This document shows, piece by piece, positions 26,664-34,945 of a stretch of 64,000 bases of DNA. The notes below the pieces were generated by a model. The model was given only the letters and a program-made list of their open reading frames with translations. It was not told the DNA's origin and ran no database searches. Location: NCBI GenBank assembly GCA_938004185.1, contig CALKWN010000065.1, positions 62,001 to 126,000 on the forward strand. The letters are read 5' to 3'. Position 1 is the first letter of the stretch, and each line of letters opens with the position of its first letter. Position numbers and translations under genes: made by a program. This DNA is from an uncultured candidate division WWE3 bacterium (lineage in GTDB: Bacteria > Patescibacteriota > WWE3 > UBA101185 > UBA10185).

Positions 26664-27047
26664 ATGCCAGAAAAAACACTAAATAAAGTACTAATAATTG
26701 AAGATGAGCAGGACATAAGGACTATATACGCCGAAGTTCTGCAGAACGCAGGTTACACAGTTGATCAGGCTCCCAACGGTGAAATAGGCGGAGATAAGTT
26801 AAAAAACACCGACTGGGAACTTCTTCTCCTGGATATAATGCTTCCGGGTAAGGACGGTTTAAAGATTTTAAAAGATCTAAAGGACAATCCCGAAATGAAG
26901 AAAGGTCCTGTTTTGATCCTTACGAATTTGAATAGTGAGCACATAATTCAGGAGTCGTTTAAGCTCGGAGCTGACGGCTATCTAATAAAATCCGAGGTTA
27001 ACCCGGATAAGGTTGTTGAAGAAGTAGGCAGATTCTCAGGCGTTTAG
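26664..27047 (+). CDS. Single-domain response regulator
   Basis: The 127-residue protein is a receiver domain only: acidic pair in IIEDEQD, phosphoacceptor Asp in LLLDIMLPGKDG, Thr in ILTNLN and Lys in LIKSEV. With no output domain it must act by protein contact, like CheY. The kinase encoded divergently is the obvious partner. A role in pilus motor control is inferred from the surrounding genes. Confidence 0.93.
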   Translation: MPEKTLNKVLIIEDEQDIRTIYAEVLQNAGYTVDQAPNGEIGGDKLKNTDWELLLLDIMLPGKDGLKILKDLKDNPEMKKGPVLILTNLNSEHIIQESFKLGADGYLIKSEVNPDKVVEEVGRFSGV

Positions 27048-27090
27048 GCGCTTGCTAAAAAACACAAATTGTCCTATCAAATGTTTTTGT

Positions 27091-27119
27091 TTGTTATTGT
27101 TGTGGTTTTGTGCTAATTT
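27091..27119 (+). promoter_or_regulatory. Promoter of the secreted-protein gene
   Basis: TTGTTA, 17 bases, TAATTT with an extended TGC before the -10. It would give a leader of about 45 bases containing AGGATAGGAG before the ATG at 27172. Confidence 0.4.
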
Positions 27120-27171
27120 CACCCTAACAAAATCGGTTTTAATAAAACTATAGTAGAAAGGATAGGAGAAG

Positions 27172-27954
27172 ATGAAGCCGAAAACTGCGGTGATTGCTTT
27201 AGCGTTGCTTGTCGTATCGGCAACCATTGTAGCGGTAGTAACTCAGTCGGAAGACACGCCGGAAATAGTTAATACTACTACTTCAACAGTTTTGATATAC
27301 AGCCCCACAGCTACGACAACCAAAGCGGAAATACCGACACAGATACCGACCAACACTGTTACTGCAAGCCCTGCAGCGACATACGAGCCGACCCAAACAC
27401 CGAGTCCTACCGAAACCCCGACACCCACAGTACTTTTTACTGCTACCCCGCGAACAGGGTTCACTTTTTACGGGTCGCAGTTAGAGTTTATGAGAGAAAA
27501 TTTCGGTTGGTTTTACGAAGTTATCGGGTGTGCTCAAGGTTACAGCGGCGTCGGTAACGTTTATACCGCCGATCCGAAGAGCTGCGTAAGACTGGTTCCG
27601 TCAAAAGGCGAAAGGGTAACGAAAGCATATCTTTTAATGGCAAATTATTGGTATTTCGCGCCCGGATCGGGAATGGGAGTTCCCCAAAGATACATGTTGT
27701 ATTTTTTTGAGGACGCCCACCTGCTTTTCGACGGCATTGATTATTGGCTCGACATAGGTTACGACGCCACAATAGGCATTTTCGTGGATGAGGTACCTGA
27801 TTTGTACGAACAGGTCACTTCCCAATACGGTATCGATGTTAACTTTGGAGGTCTTACGCTTCCCCACAAGGTAATTCCGCTAACGGAGGAGGAGTACGAA
27901 GTTGTTGTCTCTATGCCGGGACTTTTTCCTGTCTGGGTGGAGACGCTGAAATAG
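27172..27954 (+). CDS. Secreted or membrane-anchored protein with Thr/Pro linker
   Basis: The 260-residue product has a hydrophobic N-terminus (residues 5-24) that could be a signal peptide or anchor, then about 65 residues very rich in Thr, Pro, Ser and Ala (repeats like TPSPTETPTPT), and a globular aromatic domain (about 98-260) with two Cys that may form a disulfide. I recognise no family. A strong ribosome site and a good terminator bracket it, so it is a single-gene unit between the regulator and the adhesin cluster. Confidence 0.75.
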   Translation: MKPKTAVIALALLVVSATIVAVVTQSEDTPEIVNTTTSTVLIYSPTATTTKAEIPTQIPTNTVTASPAATYEPTQTPSPTETPTPTVLFTATPRTGFTFYGSQLEFMRENFGWFYEVIGCAQGYSGVGNVYTADPKSCVRLVPSKGERVTKAYLLMANYWYFAPGSGMGVPQRYMLYFFEDAHLLFDGIDYWLDIGYDATIGIFVDEVPDLYEQVTSQYGIDVNFGGLTLPHKVIPLTEEEYEVVVSMPGLFPVWVETLK

Positions 27955-27972
27955 AAGAAGTAAAACCCAAAA

Positions 27973-28017
27973 GGGCTGTATTTAATTTATTAAACATACA
28001 GCCCGATTTTCTTTTTT
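27973..28017 (+). terminator. Intrinsic terminator
   Basis: GGGCTGTAT and ATACAGCCC form a nine-base-pair stem around an AT-rich loop, followed by GATTTTCTTTTTT. It ends the secreted-protein transcript. Confidence 0.85.
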
Positions 28018-28041
28018 CCCATATTTTGCACCCACTCGCCG

Positions 28042-28070
28042 TTGACCTTGTATTTTTGGCAATGTATCAT
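28042..28070 (+). promoter_or_regulatory. Promoter of the adhesin operon
   Basis: TTGACC, 17 bases, TATCAT, six bases, then the ATG at 28077. The mRNA would begin at the start codon. This also argues against the upstream in-frame starts at 28026 and 28062, which lie within or before the promoter. Confidence 0.7.
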
Positions 28071-28076
28071 TTTTAT

Positions 28077-28625
28077 ATGAAAAAGCCGCCTCTGCCCCTG
28101 CTTATAGCTGTAGTACTACTTATCTTCACAACTATCATGGTGATAATATATTTTGTCGTTCTCAAAGAAGGCAGGGCACTTGATGACGGCGAATCATATG
28201 TTGATGTTTTCGATAGCGATTCAACTTTGCAGTATGTGGAAGACCCCGATATTGGCAACTATCCCGGAGTTAAAAAACTTAATATGGGCGCCGAAGATTT
28301 TTATGCGTATTTAAATATGCCCGACGGTCTGGAAAAGATGGCCGGTGATTACAAATATTTTAGTGTAGTTAAGATTATAGACATGGGAAAAAAAGAAGTA
28401 CTTCTCCGCTCTATCGATACTAGGGAAGAAAAAACTTACATTTTCGATTGTTCTCCCGATAGGGTTTTTTCTTACAAAAATCTTAATTTTGAGTTTGTTT
28501 CTTCAGGTTTTATGTTTATCGAAGCGTTGAAGCCGGGTAATACTGTAATAACAAAATGTGCTAATGAGGAATGTAGCGTGTTAGGCCCGGACTGTATTAT
28601 CAGAATTGAGTATAAGGGAAGATAG
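28077..28625 (+). CDS. Single-pass membrane protein of unknown function
   Basis: The 182-residue product has one N-terminal membrane helix (about 6-28) and an extracytoplasmic mixed domain with three Cys near the end (one before SPDR, two in KCANEECS). No family is recognised. It is the first gene of an operon with the adhesin-like gene two bases downstream, so it may help display or anchor it. Confidence 0.65.
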   Translation: MKKPPLPLLIAVVLLIFTTIMVIIYFVVLKEGRALDDGESYVDVFDSDSTLQYVEDPDIGNYPGVKKLNMGAEDFYAYLNMPDGLEKMAGDYKYFSVVKIIDMGKKEVLLRSIDTREEKTYIFDCSPDRVFSYKNLNFEFVSSGFMFIEALKPGNTVITKCANEECSVLGPDCIIRIEYKGR

Positions 28626-28627
28626 TT

Positions 28628-30802
28628 ATGGAAAGTCGATCTACACATACCGTAGTTTTAAGAAAATTTTTATTGAATCTTTTTATTTTTGCTTTTGTCT
28701 ATTTTTTTGCAGGATTTTTTGGTAAGGACACCATTGCAGCAACGTGTGCACCAGGTGAGTGTGGGGATTGGTGGGCATGCCAGGGAGGGACATTTTGTTG
28801 TAATCAGGTCCCGGGTGTGGAGGCTTGTCCCAGTTATTACTGTGAGCACTATTTAAACGCTTGTTGGTATTTACTACCAAGTGGCGATGGGGTCTGTAAG
28901 ACTAAAGTTGCAGGTGTGTGTCCCGGAGCGTCATCCGGAAGTTCTCTCGATGTTGGCGGGCGGGAATGTTACGCATGTGCAGGTATTCCGCCGTGTACCG
29001 AAACTTCACCCGATGCAACAACGCTAACATCACCTGCCAATAACTCTGTTTTTTACGACAGGTCTAACATCACATTTACGTGGAGTGCTATAAGCGATTG
29101 GGGGGAGAATTGTGGTTCCAATAACACGAAAAACTACAAACTGTACGTTAAAAGGAATTCCGGGAGCTTTGTTTTGATTACTACAACAACAGGCACGTCT
29201 TATACTTACACGCTTCCTATAGAAAACGCTACTTATCAATGGTACGTAAAAACCGACAACGGGGCAAAAAGTTCGGACTCAAGCACGTTTACATTTACAA
29301 ACTACATGTTTATGAATTTGACTTTACGGGTGCAGGAAGTTTCCTGGTTAACGAATTCCTGCCCCTCCGCGGATATTTACAGGCCCCTTGCCAATGTATC
29401 AGTAACTGTAGTTGTGAGAAGAAGCACGGGTGAGGTAATTAACCATACTGGAAAAACCGACGCAAACGGCATTTTGGTTATTCCGGTCAGATACTCTACG
29501 ACAAGTCCTCCGGTCCTAGATATATGTTTGCAGTACTCCGAAGCTATGTGCCAAGTTTATAATTTGAAATGTCGGGATAATGTTTTGCTGGCAGGCGGGC
29601 AAAATTGTGCAAGCGTAACGCAGCTGGCAAACACTACTACTCAAAATGTTAATTTTCAGATGTCAAAAGTGAAGAAGGATTCATGGATCGCTGTTGTTGA
29701 TAGCGATGGGCTCGCTTCAGAATATTCCAGTTTGGGTCCGTGTACTGCCGAGCAGGTTTTAGGAGGTTTTTACGGGGCAATGCTGAACATCAATAAACTT
29801 CCTGCAAACAGTAACATTTACGCAATATCTTTGCTGGATCAGTTTTTTCCGACGGATGTAGTTGAGGGCTCGGGCGGCGGATACGCAAAAAATATAGGTG
29901 AGTTGGAAACAGTTCAGGAAGATTTGAAGTTCGAAGCTCCGGAAACTGCCAAAACGTTAAACACAATTAGCGGTTTTATTAAGCCCGGAATATATAGCAT
30001 GACTGCGGCCGCTTTTAATAGTAGCCCGAATGATTATTTCTTTACCCCGATGGGTTGTGTATACGGACCTGCCGCGCATACGTGCTCACCGGATGATTCT
30101 TATTGTTTCGATCCGTCCAATCCACCGACTTACTGCCGTCCGTGGTGCGAGACTATGGTTGTTTTCAAATGTGACCCTACGGATATTTGTTACAGCAAAG
30201 ATGCCCCGGGAGGTTGTGATCCGTATTGTGTTAATTGGCCTGCGTGCGGATCTATGTCTCTTGCGTACACAGGGGATAACGCACCCAGAGCAGCGGTAGT
30301 ATATGTTGAAGGCACTCCTGCAGACGAACTTGTAATTGATGATTCTATAAGGGCTCTCGATATTCCCGACGCATCGACAGCTCCCGGAAATCTTATCTTC
30401 ATCACACGCGCAAAAATAAGAATAGCATCCAATCTGTCAGCTCCGTTGGCAGGATACGGTATAGGTAGTCCTTCTCAAATCAATGCTGTCTTAATTTCTT
30501 CTACAGGTATAACGGTTGATTCCCAATATACTCCGGCAACTCCCGACAATCCCATAATTTTTGACGGAGCTCTTATCAGTACTAAAGCCGGATCAGCAAC
30601 AGACAAAGGTTTGGAACTTCTTCGCGATCTCGGAATAAATAACAACACTTACCCCGCCACGGTAGTTAGATACCCGTTAAACCTGCTAAAACAAATAAAC
30701 GGGCTTATCAAGCTGTATTCCGAGTACGGAATAGACACAGGTTTGGAAAATTATGATATCGAATTTGATTACTCCCCTTCCGGAGAGATAGGTGTTCAAT
30801 AA
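28628..30802 (+). CDS. Large cysteine-rich secreted protein, putative pilus adhesin
   Basis: The 724-residue protein begins with a signal peptide (hydrophobic residues 12-32, cut probably near AAT-C). Then come a Cys-rich module (about 37-125, some 18 Cys), a fibronectin-III-like domain (about 132-225), a carboxypeptidase-regulatory-like domain (about 230-320), a mixed region, a second Cys-rich segment (about 475-540) and a C-terminal beta-rich domain. It is followed two bases later by a PilX-like gene and then the pilin cluster. Position and composition suggest a pilus-tip adhesin in the role of PilY1, though no PilY1 motif is visible. Confidence 0.6.
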   Translation: MESRSTHTVVLRKFLLNLFIFAFVYFFAGFFGKDTIAATCAPGECGDWWACQGGTFCCNQVPGVEACPSYYCEHYLNACWYLLPSGDGVCKTKVAGVCPGASSGSSLDVGGRECYACAGIPPCTETSPDATTLTSPANNSVFYDRSNITFTWSAISDWGENCGSNNTKNYKLYVKRNSGSFVLITTTTGTSYTYTLPIENATYQWYVKTDNGAKSSDSSTFTFTNYMFMNLTLRVQEVSWLTNSCPSADIYRPLANVSVTVVVRRSTGEVINHTGKTDANGILVIPVRYSTTSPPVLDICLQYSEAMCQVYNLKCRDNVLLAGGQNCASVTQLANTTTQNVNFQMSKVKKDSWIAVVDSDGLASEYSSLGPCTAEQVLGGFYGAMLNINKLPANSNIYAISLLDQFFPTDVVEGSGGGYAKNIGELETVQEDLKFEAPETAKTLNTISGFIKPGIYSMTAAAFNSSPNDYFFTPMGCVYGPAAHTCSPDDSYCFDPSNPPTYCRPWCETMVVFKCDPTDICYSKDAPGGCDPYCVNWPACGSMSLAYTGDNAPRAAVVYVEGTPADELVIDDSIRALDIPDASTAPGNLIFITRAKIRIASNLSAPLAGYGIGSPSQINAVLISSTGITVDSQYTPATPDNPIIFDGALISTKAGSATDKGLELLRDLGINNNTYPATVVRYPLNLLKQINGLIKLYSEYGIDTGLENYDIEFDYSPSGEIGVQ

Positions 30803-30804
30803 TT

Positions 30805-31686
30805 ATGTCAGGACAGTTTAAAAATATTTTAAAAAATAAAGGTCAGGCGCTACTATTTGTGTTAGTTGCCCTAACCATAGCAATAACACTGGGAGTTGCT
30901 GTAAGCACCAGAACTTTGCAAATGTCCTCAAGAGTTTCAAGAACCGATACATCGGCGCGTGTTTTTGCCGCAGCTGAGGGGGGATTAGAAATGCTATTGG
31001 TGCAAAAATCAAAGTTTTTAAACGACCTGTCTGCCGGAAATGCGGATTGTACTTCGGTCGGTCTCGAGGCCATTGCAGGAGACAACACTAGGTGCTTATT
31101 AAGGTACGAAAAAGCTTCGGGGGATAAAATCGAATCGGTTGCCGTATTAAGTGCAAAAGTATTCAGACACACCGATATTTTGGGCGGAACACCTTACTAC
31201 GGTTTTACCTTAGCTCCAAACGAAACCAAAAATATTGAACTAACAGGCATGAATTCTATAAGGTTGTGCTGGGAAAATCCTGACACGGCTGTAGAGTACG
31301 TAGTTTACGGAGACACCGTAGTTAGAAATTTTTTGAAGGCCGCCGGATCTGTATCTTTCAGTTCCGATATTTCTTCAACGGGTTTTACCGAGCTAAGTTC
31401 CCACGCAATAATTGAAGGATATCCCCTACCCTACTGTTCCAACATAAATGTATCGGGAGCATCCGGCATGAGAGTAAAAAGCATATTTAAGGGTACGAGA
31501 GCTGCGATAGTTCCTTTAAATCCGACATCACTGCCTCCCCAGGGTTTCCGTTTATATTCCAGAGGAGAATTAAGCCAGGAGGGGGATATTAAGACAACCA
31601 AAGCTATAGTTGCTCACAGATCGTACAACAGCGCCCCGTCCTTTTTTGATTATGCAATCTACTCTTACAACACCGTACCCAGATAA
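30805..31686 (+). CDS. PilX-like minor pilus protein (copy 1)
   Basis: The 293-residue protein has the PilX-type N-terminus, KNKGQALLFVLVALTIAITLGVAVS, a hydrophobic helix with Glu5 replaced, followed by a coiled stretch ARVFAAAEGGLEMLL. It ends in APSFFDYAI plus a few residues, a motif shared exactly with the second PilX-like protein at 35 kb. It is the third gene of the adhesin operon. Such proteins nucleate pili and present adhesins. Family assignment is by pattern. Confidence 0.7.
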   Translation: MSGQFKNILKNKGQALLFVLVALTIAITLGVAVSTRTLQMSSRVSRTDTSARVFAAAEGGLEMLLVQKSKFLNDLSAGNADCTSVGLEAIAGDNTRCLLRYEKASGDKIESVAVLSAKVFRHTDILGGTPYYGFTLAPNETKNIELTGMNSIRLCWENPDTAVEYVVYGDTVVRNFLKAAGSVSFSSDISSTGFTELSSHAIIEGYPLPYCSNINVSGASGMRVKSIFKGTRAAIVPLNPTSLPPQGFRLYSRGELSQEGDIKTTKAIVAHRSYNSAPSFFDYAIYSYNTVPR

Positions 31687-31722
31687 ATTTGTAAGGACAA
31701 TTTGAGGAAAGTCGGGAATTTA

Positions 31723-31752
31723 TTGACTTATTAATAGAAAAAAGACTATTAT
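31723..31752 (+). promoter_or_regulatory. Promoter of the pilin gene
   Basis: TTGACT, 18 bases, TATTAT, predicting a leader of about 70 bases with a strong AAGGAGGGGGG site before the ATG at 31833. This contrasts with the leaderless promoters nearby. Confidence 0.7.
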
Positions 31753-31832
31753 TTAATGGTACATATTATGCTGCCTATTTATAAAGAAATTTTTGAAAAA
31801 ATTTTCAATTTAAGGAGGGGGGTGAGAAGCAG

Positions 31833-32252
31833 ATGAACGAATTAAAGAAGAAACTTAGCTCTGCTTCCGGTTTTACACTCATCGAGCTTTTGTTGGTTAT
31901 TGTTATCATCGGTATTTTGTCGGGTATTGTTATCGCAGTTATTAACCCGGCTCAGACCAGACTTAGAGCTAACGAGACCATATTGAAAGGTAATACCGAT
32001 AAGGTTTGCTATGCCATGTTTTCATGTGCTACATCGAGAACCGCTCCTCTTACAATGTGTAATACACCAGCAGGTGTCGAAATTGCATTACCCAACGGTG
32101 CTCCGACAGGATCAACCTACAATGTTACTGAGGCGGCTGGCGTTTTAACCGGTACTGGAACATTGGGCGCATGTACTTATACATGTACTTACACAGTTTC
32201 CACGGGTGTAGCGGTCCAGGCTACAGCGGGCGCAGGTTGTCAGACTCTATAA
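31833..32252 (+). CDS. pilA: Probable major pilin
   Basis: The 139-residue prepilin has the leader and helix ASGFTLIELLLVIVIIGILSG, with Gly-Phe cleavage site and Glu5. The small headgroup (about 80 residues) is rich in Thr, Ala and Gly and has six Cys, probably forming disulfides (FSCATS, TMCNTP, CTYTC). It is the shortest pilin here and the only one with its own promoter, long leader, strong ribosome site and terminator. That makes it the best candidate for the major subunit, an inference from expression signals. Confidence 0.85.
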   Translation: MNELKKKLSSASGFTLIELLLVIVIIGILSGIVIAVINPAQTRLRANETILKGNTDKVCYAMFSCATSRTAPLTMCNTPAGVEIALPNGAPTGSTYNVTEAAGVLTGTGTLGACTYTCTYTVSTGVAVQATAGAGCQTL

Positions 32253-32265
32253 TTTTTTGATTGTT

Positions 32266-32294
32266 AAAGCCCCGCGCGCTATGGGCGGGGCTTT
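32266..32294 (+). terminator. Terminator after the pilin gene
   Basis: AAAGCCCCGC and GCGGGGCTTT form a ten-base-pair stem around nine bases. A weak T-run follows (TTTGGGTTTA). It would isolate or attenuate pilin transcription relative to the downstream minor pilins. Confidence 0.8.
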
Positions 32295-32308
32295 GGGTTT
32301 ACGAGCAA

Positions 32309-32833
32309 ATGTCCAAATTCACTAAACGTTTAAATTTCAAGGAACTGGGTTCAGGATTCACTCTGATAGAGCTGATGATAGCTATGGGGGTAATATCCAT
32401 TTTAAGTGGGATAATTATTACTGTCATAAACCCCGCAGCATTACGAGCTCGTGGCAGGGATGCACAAAGAGTTGCGGATCTTAAGAAACTACAAACCGCT
32501 CTTGAGCTTTATTATTCAGATAACAGAGCTTATCCCGTGCAAGCCACGTTGGCACCTATAGCTACTCCTCTTGCAGTGTTAATTCCAAATTACTATAGCG
32601 GGACAACATCATCGGATCTTCCTAGAGATCCTAGTTTCACTGGGGGTTATAGCTGTTCCGGGAGTTTTGGGTACCAATACGCAGGAAGTGTCGGGCTTTA
32701 TGTGTTAGTGTCTGACATGGAAACTTCTGTTAGTGTTTCTGATTATACTCCATGCAGCAATGTTTCGAACTGTAGTACTTTTGGTTGCAGCACATGCGCA
32801 AATTTTTGCCATGCCGTACAAAACCCACTTTAA
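32309..32833 (+). CDS. Type IV pilin-like protein
   Basis: The prepilin motif GSGFTLIELMIAMGVISILSG is preceded by a basic leader; starting at 32309 avoids the terminator that the longer open frame would overlap. The 174-residue protein has the pseudopilin pattern ARGRDAQRVADLKKLQTALELYYSDNRAYP, common to GspG-like pilins, and a C-terminal Cys-rich stretch with seven to eight Cys. It is the first of six overlapping genes. Confidence 0.82.
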   Translation: MSKFTKRLNFKELGSGFTLIELMIAMGVISILSGIIITVINPAALRARGRDAQRVADLKKLQTALELYYSDNRAYPVQATLAPIATPLAVLIPNYYSGTTSSDLPRDPSFTGGYSCSGSFGYQYAGSVGLYVLVSDMETSVSVSDYTPCSNVSNCSTFGCSTCANFCHAVQNPL

Positions 32834-33320
32834 AAACTGTTTGTTTCTATCCTCTGGTTTAACTCTAATTGAGTTAGTAATTGTTGTAGCTTTAATATCA
32901 ATAATGACCGGAATAAGCTATTCATTAATTTCTTCCTCGGTTACTAAACCAGAGGCACGTGACAATAGGAGAATGTCTGATATTTCGAATTTAGATAGAG
33001 CAATAAATGAGTATAGATTGGATAGAGGAGCGTATCCTGGCGAGGCCGGCGTAATATATGGTAGTAATACCCTTCCTGTAGGATCTACGGCCATTTACAA
33101 TGCAAATATGGGCTGGATAAAAGCCGATTTAGCGGAATATTTGGCGAAGAGCCCAATCGATCCCACAAACGATGTATCCTATCATTATGAATACACACAC
33201 AATGTTTCCGGTTATGAGATAAGTTCACGTTTGGAAAGTCTTTTCGATGACTCAAACTCTGACGGTGGAAATAATTCGGAAAAGTATGAGTTAGGTAATA
33301 ATCTTTCGCTCATACCTTAG
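32811..33320 (+). CDS. Type IV pilin-like protein
   Basis: The 169-residue product has the signature SGLTLIELVIVVALISIMTG and pseudopilin features (ISNLDRAINEYRLDRGAYP) with a Gly/Asn/Asp-rich end (DSNSDGGNNSEKYELGNNL) resembling that of the pilin encoded after pilC. Start 32811 overlaps the previous gene by 23 bases and places a short basic leader before the cleavage site. Longer in-frame starts would give an implausible leader. Confidence 0.82.
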   Translation: MPYKTHFKNCLFLSSGLTLIELVIVVALISIMTGISYSLISSSVTKPEARDNRRMSDISNLDRAINEYRLDRGAYPGEAGVIYGSNTLPVGSTAIYNANMGWIKADLAEYLAKSPIDPTNDVSYHYEYTHNVSGYEISSRLESLFDDSNSDGGNNSEKYELGNNLSLIP

Positions 33321-33341
33321 TTGTTGTGCTACTATTTATGT

Positions 33342-33905
33342 ATGAAACTGCCCTGTTCCGTCTGTGCATATAAAAAAGGTTTCACTTTGATAGAGTTGTT
33401 GTTGGTTATTGCAATTATCGCTACTGTTTCAGGTTTAGCAATTCCTACTTTCTCAAGATACACAAAAGATCAAAGTTTAAAACAAGCTCAAGAAGTTTTG
33501 AAAAGCGAGTTGAGAAGTGTACAAAATAAGGCTTTAGTAGGAACGGGATCAGATAGTATGGATGCTTCGGGATCAAGAGCAATTGTAGCTTGGGGGGTAT
33601 ATACAAATCACGGTAGTGACGTGAGTGTGGTTGCGAATACAAAGTACAGGGTTTTTATGAGTTCTTATACATCTACAGGAAGCACGGGATGCACCGATGT
33701 TACTAGGCAAGCAGATATTCAAGTACTTGATTTGCCTCCAAATATAACCTTCACTAATACATCCTGCATAATTTTCAGAATGGAAGACGGTAATGTTTCA
33801 AATATTTCTGAATCTTCTTCTATCGATGTAAATCTGGCCGGTCCGGGAGGCTCCACGAAGACGGTGAGGATAACACACCCCGGTCTTATAAGGAGTTATA
33901 ACTAG
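33342..33905 (+). CDS. GspH/FimT-like minor pilin
   Basis: The 187-residue protein has the prepilin motif YKKGFTLIELLLVIAIIATVSG followed by IPTFSRYTKDQSLKQAQEVLKSELRSVQNKAL, the pattern of GspH/FimT pseudopilins. ATG 33342 is preferred to an upstream TTG. It ends on the same base where the next gene's GTG start begins. Confidence 0.8.
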   Translation: MKLPCSVCAYKKGFTLIELLLVIAIIATVSGLAIPTFSRYTKDQSLKQAQEVLKSELRSVQNKALVGTGSDSMDASGSRAIVAWGVYTNHGSDVSVVANTKYRVFMSSYTSTGSTGCTDVTRQADIQVLDLPPNITFTNTSCIIFRMEDGNVSNISESSSIDVNLAGPGGSTKTVRITHPGLIRSYN

Positions 33906-34372
33906 TGCTCTTAAGTAAAATTTTTAAAAACAGAAAAGGTATGGGTTTGGTAGAAGTCATTGCGGCGCTCGGTATATCCGTAGTAGTAATAACTTCCCTG
34001 CTTTCTCTTACACTGTTTTCACTTAGAACTTCACTTACCAGCTCGCTGCTTATGGAAGGAACAAAAGCTGCGAATGTCGAAACCGAATTGATAAGGGCTT
34101 ACAGGGACAGTATTGATTGGGACACTTTTTCGGGGGAGTTTTTATCTTGTACTGACAGCAGTGTGGGGTGTCATATAGATAAGACATCTTTAAAAGTTAC
34201 TACGGGATACGAAAGCTTTGTATCGTCAGGAGTCACTGTAACTACAGGATTTTACGTTACCGACAGTGACACTAATATAATTCATGTTACTGTAAAGTCG
34301 AGTTGGGATATCGGCGGACAGACAAAAAACACTTATGTATACACCGATTTTACTAATTGGCAGAAAAAATGA
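33905..34372 (+). CDS. PilV/GspI-like minor pilin
   Basis: The 155-residue product starts with GTG and has a class III-type signature RKGMGLVEVIAALGISVVVIT, where the residue after Gly is Met. PilV/GspI proteins have a similar -GxxLVEV- start. It is coupled to its neighbours by overlaps of one and four bases. Confidence 0.75.
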   Translation: MLLSKIFKNRKGMGLVEVIAALGISVVVITSLLSLTLFSLRTSLTSSLLMEGTKAANVETELIRAYRDSIDWDTFSGEFLSCTDSSVGCHIDKTSLKVTTGYESFVSSGVTVTTGFYVTDSDTNIIHVTVKSSWDIGGQTKNTYVYTDFTNWQKK

Positions 34373-34944
34373 ACCTAACAAGTATAAAATCAAAAAATAA
34401 TAAAGGTTTCACTTTGGTGGAACTACTTGTGGTTGTTGCGCTACTTGGTATCTCGCTGGGCGTCACGAGCGATATCTTAATATCCCTGGTTCGAAGTTAC
34501 GGAAAAACTCAAGTAAAAAATGAGCTCGAGCAGCAGGCCAGTTTTATCGGATTAAAATTGGAGAAAGAGATAAGAAACGCAAATTATGTGGATTCTTACC
34601 CCGCCAATACTTTATCGGTAAACAGAATAGAGATAACTAAAAAAGACGGTACTGTAGTAATGTATAGAGTACAGGACAATGTTTTATCTGTTTGTTATTC
34701 CAGCTGCGGTACGGGAACAAACTGGCGAGCAGTAAACTTTTACGAAACAACCAACACCAAAGGTGCCGTAAGAGTAGAATGCATTCCCGGTGAGAATAGT
34801 GGTTATTGCTTCGGTGTTTCTCAAACAAATCCGCAGGTAATATCGATGTATATAAACATTAGCCCCGCAGTTAACCCCGGTTCCACAACCTACAGCGGTA
34901 GCATACCCATAAGAAACGCCATAACCGTAAGAAACTACAACTAA
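34369..34944 (+). CDS. PilW/GspJ-like minor pilin
   Basis: The 191-residue protein has the motif NKGFTLVELLVVVALLGISLG and a long helix containing QASFIGLKLEKEIRNANYV, typical of PilW/GspJ pseudopilins. ATG at 34369 overlaps the preceding stop as ATGA, which supports this start over the upstream TTG. Confidence 0.78.
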   Translation: MNLTSIKSKNNKGFTLVELLVVVALLGISLGVTSDILISLVRSYGKTQVKNELEQQASFIGLKLEKEIRNANYVDSYPANTLSVNRIEITKKDGTVVMYRVQDNVLSVCYSSCGTGTNWRAVNFYETTNTKGAVRVECIPGENSGYCFGVSQTNPQVISMYINISPAVNPGSTTYSGSIPIRNAITVRNYN

Positions 34945-34945
34945 A

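Noticed and set aside
28026..28076. Earlier starts for the gene at 28077
   Set aside because: They lie inside or upstream of a good promoter whose transcription start is at 28077.
31703..31720. GAGGAAAGTC motif resembling the RNase P RNA P4 helix
   Set aside because: Only 146 bases are free between two genes, far too short for RNase P RNA, and no other conserved piece is present.
32261..32308. Upstream extension of the pilin-like gene at 32309
   Set aside because: It overlaps the terminator stem and gives an implausible leader peptide.
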